DNA of 64,000 bases from Vibrio maerlii (GTDB lineage Bacteria; Pseudomonadota; Gammaproteobacteria; Enterobacterales; Vibrionaceae), in contig NZ_QRHC01000014.1 of the NCBI RefSeq assembly GCF_003415655.1, positions 35,243-99,242 on the forward strand, given 5' to 3'. Numbering within the stretch: the stretch's first letter is position 1; each line of letters starts with the position of its first letter. This document shows positions 1-9,004 of the stretch, one piece after another. A program made the translations under genes and the position numbers. Under the pieces are notes generated by a model. It worked only from the letters and a program-made list of their open reading frames with translations. It was not told the origin of the DNA and did no database searches.

Positions 1-229
1 CATTCAATCAAGTGAGGCTTCGGCAATTTCAGGATATTACGTACATCCAGTGAAGATTGCTCTCAAAGGTAAGTACTTTGATGTTGTTGAATACTTAACA
101 GCATTGGAAAGTCTTCCGGTGAAATATTATTGGCGAAGTTTCCATTATTCAGTCGAAGAGTACCCACAGGCTCAGCTTGAGTTTGAGGTATACACGATTG
201 GTGGAAGAAAGGAGTTTATTGGTGGTTAA
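1..229 (+). CDS. mshJ: MSHA biogenesis protein MshJ (3' end only)
   Basis: The window opens inside this gene; the reading frame starts at base 2 and ends at a TAA at 227-229, giving about 75 C-terminal residues. The segment has the character of the periplasmic domain of the PilO/GspM-like MshJ (KYFDVVEYLTALESLPVKYYW), which with MshI forms the inner-membrane alignment platform of the pilus. Identification rests mainly on position directly before mshK. Its stop overlaps the mshK start, so the two are translationally coupled. Confidence 0.8.
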   Translation, partial: IQSSEASAISGYYVHPVKIALKGKYFDVVEYLTALESLPVKYYWRSFHYSVEEYPQAQLEFEVYTIGGRKEFIGG

Positions 230-557
230 TAAAAATAAGCTGTTAACTTTTGCCATTGCTTCTTGCATGACAACTTTTTCGACGATGGCATCGCAAGACC
301 CTACGGCTCCTTTGGGTTGGGCTGCACCGGTTGAAAAATCGCAACCTAAAAAAGTCGTGCGCTATTCATTACCTCAGCTACAGAGCATTGTCTGTGGTCA
401 GGCTCGATGTAACGCGATTATGAATGGAGCAGTGGTTTCCCAGGGAGAGCAGATTCGAGGCTATCGAGTCGTGAGTATCAACTCTGAATCTGTGACATTG
501 AATCGCAACGGTAAGCACTGGACGCTTAGCGTATTTGCTAAAGATATTAAAAATTAA
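222..557 (+). CDS. mshK: MSHA biogenesis protein MshK
   Basis: Small periplasmic protein of about 111 residues. I chose the GTG at 222 because AAAGGAG (208-214) lies 7 bases upstream; an upstream TTG at 177 would extend the frame far into mshJ. Residues 1 to about 24 form a signal peptide (basic NKNK, hydrophobic stretch, then ASQDPTAPLGW). The QDPTAPLGW segment resembles PilP/GspC-type proteins that link the inner-membrane platform to the secretin, so a coupling role to MshL is inferred. It overlaps mshJ and is followed after 14 bases by mshL. Confidence 0.85.
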   Translation: MVNKNKLLTFAIASCMTTFSTMASQDPTAPLGWAAPVEKSQPKKVVRYSLPQLQSIVCGQARCNAIMNGAVVSQGEQIRGYRVVSINSESVTLNRNGKHWTLSVFAKDIKN

Positions 558-571
558 GGTTTCCAACAATT

Positions 572-2230
572 ATGCGCAAATTTGTTTTAAGTATCGCTAT
601 CGCATCTCTGTTTGGTTGCTCAATGGGCCACCAAGATCCTGTCGAAGTGAAACAAGCCTTAAATGAAGCGATCAACGAGTCAGCGAATCGCTCATTGGAT
701 GAGTTACCTGATTCGGTTCAGGCTGATTTAATGCCAGACTTGAACTCATCACTAGGATCACAAGCGGAGACACTGCAACGGTTTCGTATTCAAGCCAAAG
801 ATGTAGAAGCGAAAGCATTCTTTACGAGCCTCGTTAAGGGCACAGACTTCAGTGCGGCCATTCACCCTAATGTATCAGGGCAGATCACCGTCAACTTGAC
901 GGATGTTTCTCTCGATGAAGTGCTCGAAGTCGTACGTGATATCTACGGTTATGAGGTCGTGAAGAAAGGTAAAGTGATTCAGGTATATCCAGCTTCACTA
1001 AGAACTGTGACGATTCCTGTCGACTATCTGCAGCTTTCGCGCAAGGGACGCTCTCTAACCTCTATTACGACCGGTTCTATTACCAACAATGACAGCTCAA
1101 GTGGTGGCTCTAGTTCTGACTCTAGTTCAAGCTCAAGCAGCTCTAGTAGTTCGTCTTCATCGTCTACAACCACCGGTGGTACTGAAATTGAAACCATTAG
1201 TGAAAGTGACTTCTGGCCTCAACTACAACAATCGGTTGCGCAGCTGATTGGCAGTGGTAACGGTCGCAGCGTGGTTATTTCACCTCAAGCTAGCTTAATC
1301 ACTGTTCGTGCTTACCCAGATGAGTTGCGCGAGGTACGTGAGTTCTTGGGGATTTCTCAACAACGTTTGCACCGTCAGGTCGTGCTTGAGGCCAAGATCC
1401 TTGAAGTCACCTTAAGCGATGGCTACCAACAAGGCATCAATTGGGCTGCTCAAAGTAGTAATGGTAAGTTCGGTATAAACCGAGGTATTGACCTCAATAA
1501 CCCAGATGCTCAACCTTTCCCTACACCAGGGGCTTTGCCACCATTAGATGCTATATCTACTTTACTTGGTGGGCAAACTAACCTTGTCTTTTCAGATGGG
1601 AATTTCAGTGCTGTAGTTAGCTTCATGGAGACACAAGGCGATGTGAATGTTCTTTCTAGCCCGCGTGTGACGGCATCCAACAACCAGAAAGCCGTGATTA
1701 AAGTGGGTGAAGATGAGTACTATGTGACTGACTTTTCGACTGATATTACTACCGGTAGCAACAGCGATACGGTGACACCAGATATTGAATTAACGCCTTT
1801 CTTCTCGGGCATCTCTCTCGATGTGACGCCACAAATTGATGACAAGGGCAATGTACTGCTTCATGTGCACCCTGCGGTTATTGAAGTTGAAGAGCAAACC
1901 AAAACCATTACTTATGCTGGTCAGAACATTGAACTACCGTTAGCTCGTAGTTCAATTCGTGAGTCTGACTCAGTGATTAGAGCCAGAGATGGTGACGTGG
2001 TTATTATCGGTGGTTTGATGAAGTCAAATCGTATAGACCAGACGACAAAAGTCCCATTTTTGGGTGACATACCAGCGTTGGGCTACCTGTTTCGAAGCAT
2101 AGCGCAGGTTACCGAAAAAACGGAATTAGTCATCTTACTAAAACCGACCGTTGTGGGCGTGAATACTTGGCAGAATGAGCTTGAGCGTTCTCGCGACCTG
2201 CTTCTGGAGTGGTTCCCAGAAGAAGACTAA
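572..2230 (+). CDS. mshL: MSHA pilus outer-membrane secretin MshL
   Basis: Secretin ring through which the MSHA pilus leaves the cell. Residues 1-16 are a lipoprotein signal with lipobox LFGC (Cys16). Next comes a secretin N-domain (about 70-145, FFTSLVKGTDFSAAIHPNVSGQ region), a serine-rich linker at about 175-199, a second N-domain (about 210-275), and the secretin core with VPFLGDIPALGYLFR at about 494-508 and a hydrophobic membrane-insertion strand before it. The length of 552 residues fits the PilQ/MshL/GspD family. It lies between mshK and mshM and belongs to the assembly operon. Confidence 0.95.
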   Translation: MRKFVLSIAIASLFGCSMGHQDPVEVKQALNEAINESANRSLDELPDSVQADLMPDLNSSLGSQAETLQRFRIQAKDVEAKAFFTSLVKGTDFSAAIHPNVSGQITVNLTDVSLDEVLEVVRDIYGYEVVKKGKVIQVYPASLRTVTIPVDYLQLSRKGRSLTSITTGSITNNDSSSGGSSSDSSSSSSSSSSSSSSSTTTGGTEIETISESDFWPQLQQSVAQLIGSGNGRSVVISPQASLITVRAYPDELREVREFLGISQQRLHRQVVLEAKILEVTLSDGYQQGINWAAQSSNGKFGINRGIDLNNPDAQPFPTPGALPPLDAISTLLGGQTNLVFSDGNFSAVVSFMETQGDVNVLSSPRVTASNNQKAVIKVGEDEYYVTDFSTDITTGSNSDTVTPDIELTPFFSGISLDVTPQIDDKGNVLLHVHPAVIEVEEQTKTITYAGQNIELPLARSSIRESDSVIRARDGDVVIIGGLMKSNRIDQTTKVPFLGDIPALGYLFRSIAQVTEKTELVILLKPTVVGVNTWQNELERSRDLLLEWFPEED

Positions 2231-2256
2231 CTGCAAAGTTTAGATTAAGAGCCCCT

Positions 2257-3105
2257 ATGTATCTTGATTACTACGGCTTTGAGCAAGCACCGTTTGGCTT
2301 AACGCCAAATACGCAGCTGTTTCATGCGTTGCCTTCACACTATCAGGCGATTCAAATCGTGCTAGCCGCGATTTCGATGGGTGAGGGCATAATCAAGGTG
2401 ACAGGTGAGGTGGGTACTGGCAAGACTATGGTATGCCGGATGCTGATTAATCAATTAGGTGAAGACGTTGCTCTGGTTTATCTACCAAATCCTGCCTTGG
2501 ATGGAAATCAACTGAGATTAGCGATTGCATCAGAGCTTAACCTTGTTGATGTCAGCGAAAGCTCAGTGGTGGATGAAATCCAAGAGCAGCTACTTAGATT
2601 AAAGTCTGAAGGGAAGCGAGTTGTAGCCTTGGTCGATGAGGCTCAGGCGTTGAGTGATGACGCTCTTGAAGCTTTGAGGCTTTTTGGAAACCTAGAAACG
2701 GAACAAGAGAAGCTACTACAGATCGTGTTGGTTGGTCAGCCTGAGCTGGATGAACGTTTAGAGCAAAGCCACCTACGACAGCTTCGACAAAGGATCACCT
2801 TTAACTGCCAGATTAAACCATTAACACTCGATGAGACCGTGGCGTATATCGATCATCGAGTTCAGCAAGCTCGGAATGAATTACCAACAGAATTGTTTTC
2901 ACTGAGTCATAAAAAAGCCATCTGGTATGCATCACAAGGAATACCGAGGCTGATCAATCAGATTTGTCATAAGTCTCTGCTGTTTGGTATGACCACGACA
3001 CAGAGCCAAACCCTAAAGAATCAGCATGTCTTTGAGGCGATGCATGATACGTTTGATGCGAAAAAGCCCAAGTTTAAATCCCCGATCATTTGGGGCTGGA
3101 GTTGA
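2257..3105 (+). CDS. mshM: MSHA biogenesis ATPase MshM (ExeA/GspA-like)
   Basis: AAA+ ATPase of the ExeA/GspA type, 282 residues from the ATG at 2257 (MYLDYYGFEQAPFGLTPN, the classic start of this family). An in-frame start at 2209 inside mshL is less likely. Walker A GEVGTGKT lies at about 50-57 and Walker B VVALVDEAQ at about 122-130, followed by a sensor-1 segment (LQIVLVGQPEL). Family members are thought to help assemble or place the secretin by acting with a peptidoglycan-binding partner. It sits between mshL and mshN, its stop three bases before the mshN start. Confidence 0.93.
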   Translation: MYLDYYGFEQAPFGLTPNTQLFHALPSHYQAIQIVLAAISMGEGIIKVTGEVGTGKTMVCRMLINQLGEDVALVYLPNPALDGNQLRLAIASELNLVDVSESSVVDEIQEQLLRLKSEGKRVVALVDEAQALSDDALEALRLFGNLETEQEKLLQIVLVGQPELDERLEQSHLRQLRQRITFNCQIKPLTLDETVAYIDHRVQQARNELPTELFSLSHKKAIWYASQGIPRLINQICHKSLLFGMTTTQSQTLKNQHVFEAMHDTFDAKKPKFKSPIIWGWS

Positions 3106-3108
3106 TAA

Positions 3109-4260
3109 ATGAGTGCCATCAATAAAGCCCTCTCAGATTTAGCGACACAAGAATCAGCACAAGCAAAAGAGTTGAAGCTTGCAGAGATCCCAAAAGTTAA
3201 GCGCTTTTCACCTAAGCTTTGGCTCGGTGTGGGTATTGGCTTTAGTTTAAGCATTGGTGTTGGCAGTTGGGCGATGTCTCAACAGCAAAAAAGCATCGTG
3301 ACGAGTAGCCCCGTTCAATCAGAGGCAACTGAAGTACCGCGCACTGTGGTAACCGTTGATGTCGTTGACGTTGAACCAAGTTCACCAACCAACAAAGTGG
3401 TGGAAAGCCAAGTTGAAGTTTTCTCGCGACCAGAATCAAAAACGATTAAGACAGAATCGCTAATCGCTTCTACAGTGTCTTTAGAGTCAACAGCAAAGAA
3501 AACAGCAACTAAGACAACTGACAAAGCTCCGGTTAAAGTCGCTGATTCACCAAAAGTTTCCGTAGAGAAAAAAATTACTCAGGTACCTGAGCCATTTTTG
3601 ATTGCGAAAAATAGTACACCTCAAAAAAATAACGGTGGCTCTATTGTGATTGAGAAGGTCCAGCTTACTCCGACGCAATTGGCTGAACAGTCAGTTCAAC
3701 GTGCCGAAAAGGCACTAGACAGCAATGAGCTTGAAGAAGCTCTAAACCATTATCAGCGCGCACTTCGCTACACGCCAAATGATGAAATTATTAGACAGAA
3801 GTTGGCAGCGCTCTACTACGGCAAAAAAGACCCATCCAAGGCGTTTGACTTATTGCAAGAGGGCATAAAGCTCAATGAAGATAGTGAGCGTTTACGACTT
3901 AATCTTTCTCAGTTGTTGATTAAAGAAGGTCAAGAGCAGGCTGCCCTTACCCCTTTAGTGCATCTAAGCGAACAGCCGAGTATCAAGTATCTGTCTATGC
4001 GGGCTGCACTGGCTCAGAAGCTAAAACAACAAGACATTGCTTTAACTAGCTACCAACAATTAGTCAAACTGGATGAGAGCAACGGTCGCTGGTGGCTAGG
4101 GCTTGGTATCCAACTTGAACGCAGTAAGCAGTTCGCAGAAGCTAAAACGGCTTATACAAATGCGCTAGGGCGTATGGGAATCTCTAGTAAAAGTCAGGCC
4201 TTTATCCAAGACCGTTTGTCGCTGTTAAATTCTCTAGAGGGGAACCCAAATGCAAATTAA
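3109..4260 (+). CDS. mshN: MSHA biogenesis TPR protein MshN
   Basis: Predicted inner-membrane protein of 383 residues. A short cytoplasmic N-terminus (SAINKALSDLA) precedes one transmembrane helix at about 37-56, a Ser/Thr/Val/Lys-rich linker to about 185, and tetratricopeptide repeats from about 190 to 375 (AEKALDSNELEEALNHYQRAL and following). The N-terminus resembles GspB/ExeB-type partners of ExeA-like ATPases, so action with MshM is inferred. GGAG just before the mshM stop supplies the ribosome binding site. The gene overlaps mshE by 11 bases. Confidence 0.9.
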   Translation: MSAINKALSDLATQESAQAKELKLAEIPKVKRFSPKLWLGVGIGFSLSIGVGSWAMSQQQKSIVTSSPVQSEATEVPRTVVTVDVVDVEPSSPTNKVVESQVEVFSRPESKTIKTESLIASTVSLESTAKKTATKTTDKAPVKVADSPKVSVEKKITQVPEPFLIAKNSTPQKNNGGSIVIEKVQLTPTQLAEQSVQRAEKALDSNELEEALNHYQRALRYTPNDEIIRQKLAALYYGKKDPSKAFDLLQEGIKLNEDSERLRLNLSQLLIKEGQEQAALTPLVHLSEQPSIKYLSMRAALAQKLKQQDIALTSYQQLVKLDESNGRWWLGLGIQLERSKQFAEAKTAYTNALGRMGISSKSQAFIQDRLSLLNSLEGNPNAN

Positions 4261-5974
4261 GCTAAGAAAGCGTCTTGGTGACCTCCTTGTTGAAGAAGGG
4301 ATCATAACGGAGCTTCAAGTTGAGGAAGCGCTAAGAGCGCAGAAAAGTTCTGGTCGTAAGCTCGGTGATACCCTGATTGACCTAGGTTTTCTTACCGAAC
4401 AACAAATGCTGGCATTCTTGTCTCAACAACTTGATATTCCATTGATCGATCTTAATCGTGCCAATGTCGATATGGATGCCGCGCAATTACTTCCTGAGGT
4501 GCATGCTCGTCGTTTACGTGCGCTTGTGATTAGTCGTGACGATTATACGTTGCGTGTTGCGATGAGTGACCCTGCGGATCTATTCGCTCAAGAATCATTG
4601 GCGACACAGTTAGGTGAGTACACACTTACCTTTGTTATTGCCTCTGAAAGCCAGTTGGTGGATGGCTTTGATCGCTACTACCGCCGAACTAAAGAGATTG
4701 CTTCTTTTGCTGAACAGCTACAAGCCGAGCATCAGGTTACCGAAGCCTTCGACTATGACGTTACCGACGAAGACAGTGATGAAGTTACCGTCGTAAAACT
4801 GATTAATTCGCTGTTTGAAGATGCGATTCAAGTTGGAGCTTCGGATATTCACATCGAACCAGATTCAAATGTTCTGCGACTTCGTCAACGTATCGATGGC
4901 ATCCTGCATGAAACCTTGTTGAACGAAGTGAATGTTGCTCCTGCGCTGGTGCTTCGCCTCAAACTCATGGCTAACCTAGATATATCTGAAAAACGTTTAC
5001 CACAAGATGGCCGTTTCAATATCCGTGTGAAAGGTCAGTCGGTGGATATTCGTATATCGACCATGCCGGTTCAATATGGTGAGTCGGTAGTAATGCGTTT
5101 GCTTAATCAATCGGCTGGGGTACGCAAGCTTGAGGAATCGGGCCTGCCCGCGCATCTGCTTGTTCGTTTAAGAACTCAGTTAAAGCGCCCTCATGGCATG
5201 ATTTTGGTAACCGGTCCAACGGGTTCAGGTAAAACGACGACCCTGTATGGCGCATTGAGTGAGCTGAACATTCCGGGGAAGAAGATAATTACCGCAGAAG
5301 ACCCGGTGGAGTATCGCCTACCACGTATCAGCCAGGTGCAAGTTAATCCAAAGATCGACCTCGATTTCTCAACCGTGCTGCGTACTTTCCTGCGTCAAGA
5401 CCCCGATATTATTCTAGTCGGTGAGATGCGTGACCAAGAAACAGTGGAAATAGGCCTACGTGCAGCACTGACGGGTCACCTTGTATTGAGTACCTTACAT
5501 ACCAACGATGCGGTAGATAGTGCGCTGCGTATGATGGATATGGGCGCGCCAGGCTATTTAGTCGCGAGTGCTGTCCGTGCCGTTGTCGCGCAGCGATTGG
5601 TCCGTAAGGTATGTACTGATTGTGCCACCACTGACCAGCTAGATGATGCTCGTCAGCAGTGGCTGAGTGAGCGTTTCCCAAATCAAGTTGGTGCGACATT
5701 TACACGTGGTCGCGGCTGTCAAAGCTGCAACCTCACTGGCTATCGTGGGCGTATTGGTGTGTTTGAGCTGCTTGAACTTGAGCCAGATATGATGGACATG
5801 CTCCGCGCGAACGATGCGGTTGGTTTTTCTAAAGTCGCCCGTGCGTCGAAATCTTATAAACCACTTCTCGCTTCCGCGATGGAGCTTGCATTGCAAGGCA
5901 CTGTGAGCTTTGAAGAAGTGATGAACCTGGGTGAAGGTGACTCTTCGGGTTCATTTGAACCGATTTATCTTTGA
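4250..5974 (+). CDS. mshE: MSHA pilus extension ATPase MshE
   Basis: GspE/PilB-type secretion ATPase, 574 residues, that powers pilus polymerisation. The N-terminal MshEN domain has two tandem motifs (RLGDLLVEEGIITE at 8-21, KLGDTLIDLGFLTE at 37-50); in this family these bind cyclic di-GMP. The ATPase core has Walker A GPTGSGKT (322-329), Asp box and Walker B (DPDIILVGE, 384-392) and a His box (TGHLVLSTLHTND, 408-420). A C-terminal tetracysteine zinc motif follows (CTDC and CQSC). It overlaps mshN, indicating coupled translation. Pilus output is therefore probably set by c-di-GMP at the protein level. Confidence 0.96.
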   Translation: MQIKLRKRLGDLLVEEGIITELQVEEALRAQKSSGRKLGDTLIDLGFLTEQQMLAFLSQQLDIPLIDLNRANVDMDAAQLLPEVHARRLRALVISRDDYTLRVAMSDPADLFAQESLATQLGEYTLTFVIASESQLVDGFDRYYRRTKEIASFAEQLQAEHQVTEAFDYDVTDEDSDEVTVVKLINSLFEDAIQVGASDIHIEPDSNVLRLRQRIDGILHETLLNEVNVAPALVLRLKLMANLDISEKRLPQDGRFNIRVKGQSVDIRISTMPVQYGESVVMRLLNQSAGVRKLEESGLPAHLLVRLRTQLKRPHGMILVTGPTGSGKTTTLYGALSELNIPGKKIITAEDPVEYRLPRISQVQVNPKIDLDFSTVLRTFLRQDPDIILVGEMRDQETVEIGLRAALTGHLVLSTLHTNDAVDSALRMMDMGAPGYLVASAVRAVVAQRLVRKVCTDCATTDQLDDARQQWLSERFPNQVGATFTRGRGCQSCNLTGYRGRIGVFELLELEPDMMDMLRANDAVGFSKVARASKSYKPLLASAMELALQGTVSFEEVMNLGEGDSSGSFEPIYL

Positions 5975-5993
5975 TAGGAACTAAAGGTCGAGT

Positions 5994-7211
5994 ATGGCAA
6001 CGTTTCAATATCAAGGGCGTAATTTAAAAGGCGATAAGGTTGCAGGGCAGATTGACGCTGCAACCCAAGAGCTGGCGGCCGATGCGCTAGTCAATAAAGG
6101 TGTTATACCCATTTCTTTGGTTGAGGGAGGCTCGGGCAGTGGCCTAGACTTTGATTTGAGTAAGCTGTTTGTACGCTCAGTGCCATTAGAGATATTGGTG
6201 ATCTTCTGCCGTCAGTTATACAGCTTAACCAAAGCAGGGGTTCCCTTACTGCGCTCAATGCGTGGTTTGACACAAAACTGCAACAACAAACAACTGCAGG
6301 AGGCGTTGGAAGAGGTCTGTAATGAGCTGACCAATGGCCGTGGCTTATCGGCGTCATTGCAAATGCACCCAAATGTGTTCAGCAGCCTGTTCGTTTCTAT
6401 GATTGGTGTGGGTGAGAATACCGGTCGTCTCGATCAGGCCTTGATGCAACTTGCCAATTATTACGAACAAGAGGTAGAGACTCGCAAGCGAATCAAGACC
6501 GCAATGCGTTATCCAACGTTTGTCTTGACGTTTATTACTATCGCGATGTTTATCTTGAATACTCAGGTTATCCCCCAGTTCACCGGTATGTTTGCAAAAT
6601 TCGGTGTTGAGCTACCCTTGCCGACACGAATATTGATCGCGACCTCAGACTTCTTTGTTAATTATTGGCCCCTACTACTCGCTATTATCTTTGGTGGATT
6701 ATTCGCATTACGTACTTGGATTAACACCGTCCCAGGGCGCATTAAGTGGGACCAGTTACGCCTAAGAACACCCATTATCGGCGGCATTATTAATCGCGCT
6801 CTGCTGTCGCGCTTTTCACGAACCTTCTCATTAATGTTGTCTGCTGGCGTACCTTTAAACCAAGCGCTAGCGTTAGCGGCCGAAGCCATTGATAACAAGT
6901 TCTTGGAAGGAAAGCTTCTGGAGATGAAGTCGGCGATTGAAGCCGGTAGTACCATTACCTCTACGGCGGTTAATAGTGGCATTTTTACACCGCTGGTTAT
7001 TCAAATGCTGACGGTTGGTGAAGAAACCGGCCAAGTAGATCACCTATTATTGGAGGTTTCAGATTTTTATGATCGCGAAGTCGACTACGACCTCAAGACG
7101 CTCACCGCGCGCATTGAGCCTATATTGCTCGCGATCGTTGCCGGTATGGTACTGATCCTAGCGTTAGGTATCTTTGTTCCAATGTGGAGCATGATGGATG
7201 TCATGAAGTAG
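5994..7211 (+). CDS. mshG: MSHA platform protein MshG (GspF/PilC family)
   Basis: Polytopic inner-membrane platform protein, 405 residues, that contacts the MshE ATPase and feeds pilin into the growing fibre. Two GspF domains are visible, each with a GVPL turn (AGVPLLRSMRGL about 83, AGVPLNQALAL about 286) and a GE(N/E)TG segment, separated by transmembrane helices at about 170-195 and 225-245, with a last helix near 375-398. Length and layout are normal for the family. It begins 19 bases after mshE; mshF starts 3 bases after its stop. Confidence 0.95.
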   Translation: MATFQYQGRNLKGDKVAGQIDAATQELAADALVNKGVIPISLVEGGSGSGLDFDLSKLFVRSVPLEILVIFCRQLYSLTKAGVPLLRSMRGLTQNCNNKQLQEALEEVCNELTNGRGLSASLQMHPNVFSSLFVSMIGVGENTGRLDQALMQLANYYEQEVETRKRIKTAMRYPTFVLTFITIAMFILNTQVIPQFTGMFAKFGVELPLPTRILIATSDFFVNYWPLLLAIIFGGLFALRTWINTVPGRIKWDQLRLRTPIIGGIINRALLSRFSRTFSLMLSAGVPLNQALALAAEAIDNKFLEGKLLEMKSAIEAGSTITSTAVNSGIFTPLVIQMLTVGEETGQVDHLLLEVSDFYDREVDYDLKTLTARIEPILLAIVAGMVLILALGIFVPMWSMMDVMK

Positions 7212-7214
7212 GGT

Positions 7215-7700
7215 ATGAGACAAGCTCAGGCTGATATTCGACATCTCAACTGGATACGCTATTTAGTCGGTAGTGCTCTAGTTATTTTGTTGATGGCCAT
7301 TTTTCTTCGCACCTCAGATTCGATAGACAACAATGCTGAGCGTACGGCCCTAGCTGCAACAGTAAGAGGTATGCAGGAACAACTAAACCAGTATCACAAT
7401 TATTGGATGGTAAATAAGCAACCCAAATCAGCAACAATTGCAGGTCGAGACTTACAATTCGATAACAAAGGGTGGATCGTACCGTTAAATAATGGTAAAT
7501 ATGATTGTAATCTTTTGCTTGAATTGGCGCTAAAAGGTAAAAAAGTATTCGGTAAACCGATTAAACTACTCTATTCGGTTGGCTGGAAGGACGGTCGTTC
7601 GTGTCTCTATACTTGGGGCGATGAAAGCACCTACATAGAGATAGAAAAGCGAGTGAGCTACACCGTAAGCGTAAAAAAATTGTCGCAAACAAAAAATTGA
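7215..7700 (+). CDS. mshF: MSHA biogenesis protein MshF
   Basis: Protein of 161 residues with one N-terminal transmembrane helix at about 15-32 and a periplasmic domain with two cysteines (YDCNLLLELAL and GRSCLYTWG) that could form a disulfide. It lacks a prepilin cleavage motif, so it is not itself a type III prepilin. The name is given by position between mshG and mshB; the biochemical role in MSHA assembly is not established. It is the last gene before a 69-base gap and the structural (pilin) gene group. Confidence 0.85.
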   Translation: MRQAQADIRHLNWIRYLVGSALVILLMAIFLRTSDSIDNNAERTALAATVRGMQEQLNQYHNYWMVNKQPKSATIAGRDLQFDNKGWIVPLNNGKYDCNLLLELALKGKKVFGKPIKLLYSVGWKDGRSCLYTWGDESTYIEIEKRVSYTVSVKKLSQTKN

Positions 7701-7769
7701 CACAAATTAGCTTATTCTTTTTGTCAGTAATCGTTAGAATAGTAACAAATCATTACTAGGATTGAATAA
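7701..7769 (+). promoter_or_regulatory. Gap likely holding the promoter of the pilin-gene operon
   Basis: AT-rich gap between the assembly genes and mshB. In Vibrio cholerae the MSHA locus is reported to be transcribed as two operons, the second starting at mshB, so a promoter is expected here. A TTGTCA at 7721-7726 could be a -35 element, but I see no well-spaced -10, so the exact promoter is not assigned. AGGA before the mshB ATG is the ribosome binding site. No terminator is visible after mshF. Confidence 0.35.
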
Positions 7770-8333
7770 ATGAAAAAGAATCAAGGTTTTACATTGATTG
7801 AGTTGGTAGTCGTAATTGTAGTGCTTGGTTTGCTTGCAGTTGCCGCTCTTCCTCGTTTTGTTGATGTAACGGACAGTGCGAAAGAAGCGAGCATTGAAGG
7901 TGTTGCGGGTGGCTTCGCCACGGCAGTATTATCAGCACGAGCTCAATGGGAAGGTAACGGTCGTCCCGTTGATGAAGATGATACAACTAATTACTCTGTT
8001 GACTATGATGGACAAGATTTTTGGTTAACAAAGTCGGGTGGTGATTTTCGCGATGGCTACCCAATTTCAGCTAAAGGAGCCGGTACTGGCTTTACGCAAG
8101 TGTTCGTGGATACAGTAAATGCATCACGTTGTGTAGTTCTAATGGAAGAACTTTTACAAAATCCACCATCTGTTTCTGATACAGAAAATGATGGTTCTAA
8201 GTTCTGGGCTCAAGCTAACCCAACTGATGCTGCGAGCTCTGTAGTTTGTCGATATACGCAACAAGAAGGTAAAGGGCATTACTTTGATTATGATGTGACC
8301 AATGGTTCTGTCACAGTCACTTTAGACAACTAA
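7770..8333 (+). CDS. mshB: MSHA minor pilin MshB
   Basis: Type IV prepilin, 187 residues. The leader is short and basic (MKKNQG) and cleaved before FTLIELVVVIVVLGLL, with Glu5 of the mature protein present. The globular domain carries two cysteines (ASRCVVLM and VVCRY). Like MshA it has an ALPRF segment after the hydrophobic helix, so the two probably arose by duplication. It is taken as a minor pilin that helps start or pack the fibre. It is first in the structural operon, 46 bases upstream of mshA. Confidence 0.92.
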   Translation: MKKNQGFTLIELVVVIVVLGLLAVAALPRFVDVTDSAKEASIEGVAGGFATAVLSARAQWEGNGRPVDEDDTTNYSVDYDGQDFWLTKSGGDFRDGYPISAKGAGTGFTQVFVDTVNASRCVVLMEELLQNPPSVSDTENDGSKFWAQANPTDAASSVVCRYTQQEGKGHYFDYDVTNGSVTVTLDN

Positions 8334-8379
8334 TTAATCCCGATCTTAAATTTTTACTCAAATAAGTGAGAACGTAGTT

Positions 8380-8865
8380 ATGAAAAGACAAGGTGGTTTC
8401 ACCCTAATCGAATTAGTAGTAGTTATTGTGATTCTAGGTATTCTTGCGGTTACCGCAGCACCTCGTTTCCTTAACTTACAATCAGATGCACGTGCATCGT
8501 CACTTCAAGGCCTAAAAGGTGCAATGGCTGGTTCAACAGGTATTGTTTATGGTAAAGCCGCAATTGATGGTTTAGAGACACAAGAAACAGTAACTAAAGC
8601 TAATAACCCTGCCGGCATTGCTCTAGCATTTGGCTATCCAGACGAATCAACAGACGGTATTGAGATTGCCGTTGACGGTTTAGGTGGCACTGATGGAGAT
8701 TGGGAGAAAATTTCTGGAGGTGTTTCTACGGATGGTGTTGATTACACATTCAAAGGTCAAAGCACTACAGGTTACGGTAATGATACTGGTTGTCACGTTA
8801 ACTACATTCAAGCTGCAAGTAGTACGGCAGCACCTACAATTCGTGTAGTTGATGACAAGTGTTAA
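8380..8865 (+). CDS. mshA: MSHA major pilin subunit MshA
   Basis: Major subunit of the mannose-sensitive haemagglutinin pilus used for surface scanning and attachment. The prepilin leader MKRQGG is cut before FTLIELVVVIVILGILAV; mature Glu5 is present. The segment AAPRFLNLQSDARASSL is typical of MshA. Two cysteines near the C-terminus (TGCHVNYIQ and the final DDKC) bound the disulfide D-region expected in type IVa pilins. At 161 residues it is a normal length. A strong hairpin terminator directly follows, which would make mshBA the most abundant transcript of the operon. Confidence 0.96.
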   Translation: MKRQGGFTLIELVVVIVILGILAVTAAPRFLNLQSDARASSLQGLKGAMAGSTGIVYGKAAIDGLETQETVTKANNPAGIALAFGYPDESTDGIEIAVDGLGGTDGDWEKISGGVSTDGVDYTFKGQSTTGYGNDTGCHVNYIQAASSTAAPTIRVVDDKC

Positions 8866-8882
8866 TTAAGTCCTAGTATTTC

Positions 8883-8909
8883 AAAAGGCCAGCGATGCTG
8901 GCCTTTTTC
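8883..8909 (+). terminator. Rho-independent terminator after mshA
   Basis: Perfect 11-bp stem AAAAGGCCAGC (8883-8893) / GCTGGCCTTTT (8897-8907), loop GAT, with a T run in and after the 3' arm. It follows the major pilin gene, inside the operon, so it probably attenuates rather than blocks expression of mshCDOPQ. Confidence 0.9.
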
Positions 8910-9004
8910 TTACCTAAAATACCGTTTGTCCCCACAGACATTTCTCAACCTCTGGTTTACAATTAATCAATGACTTTCAGTTGGTTACTAGGCAGGACGC
9001 TGTA

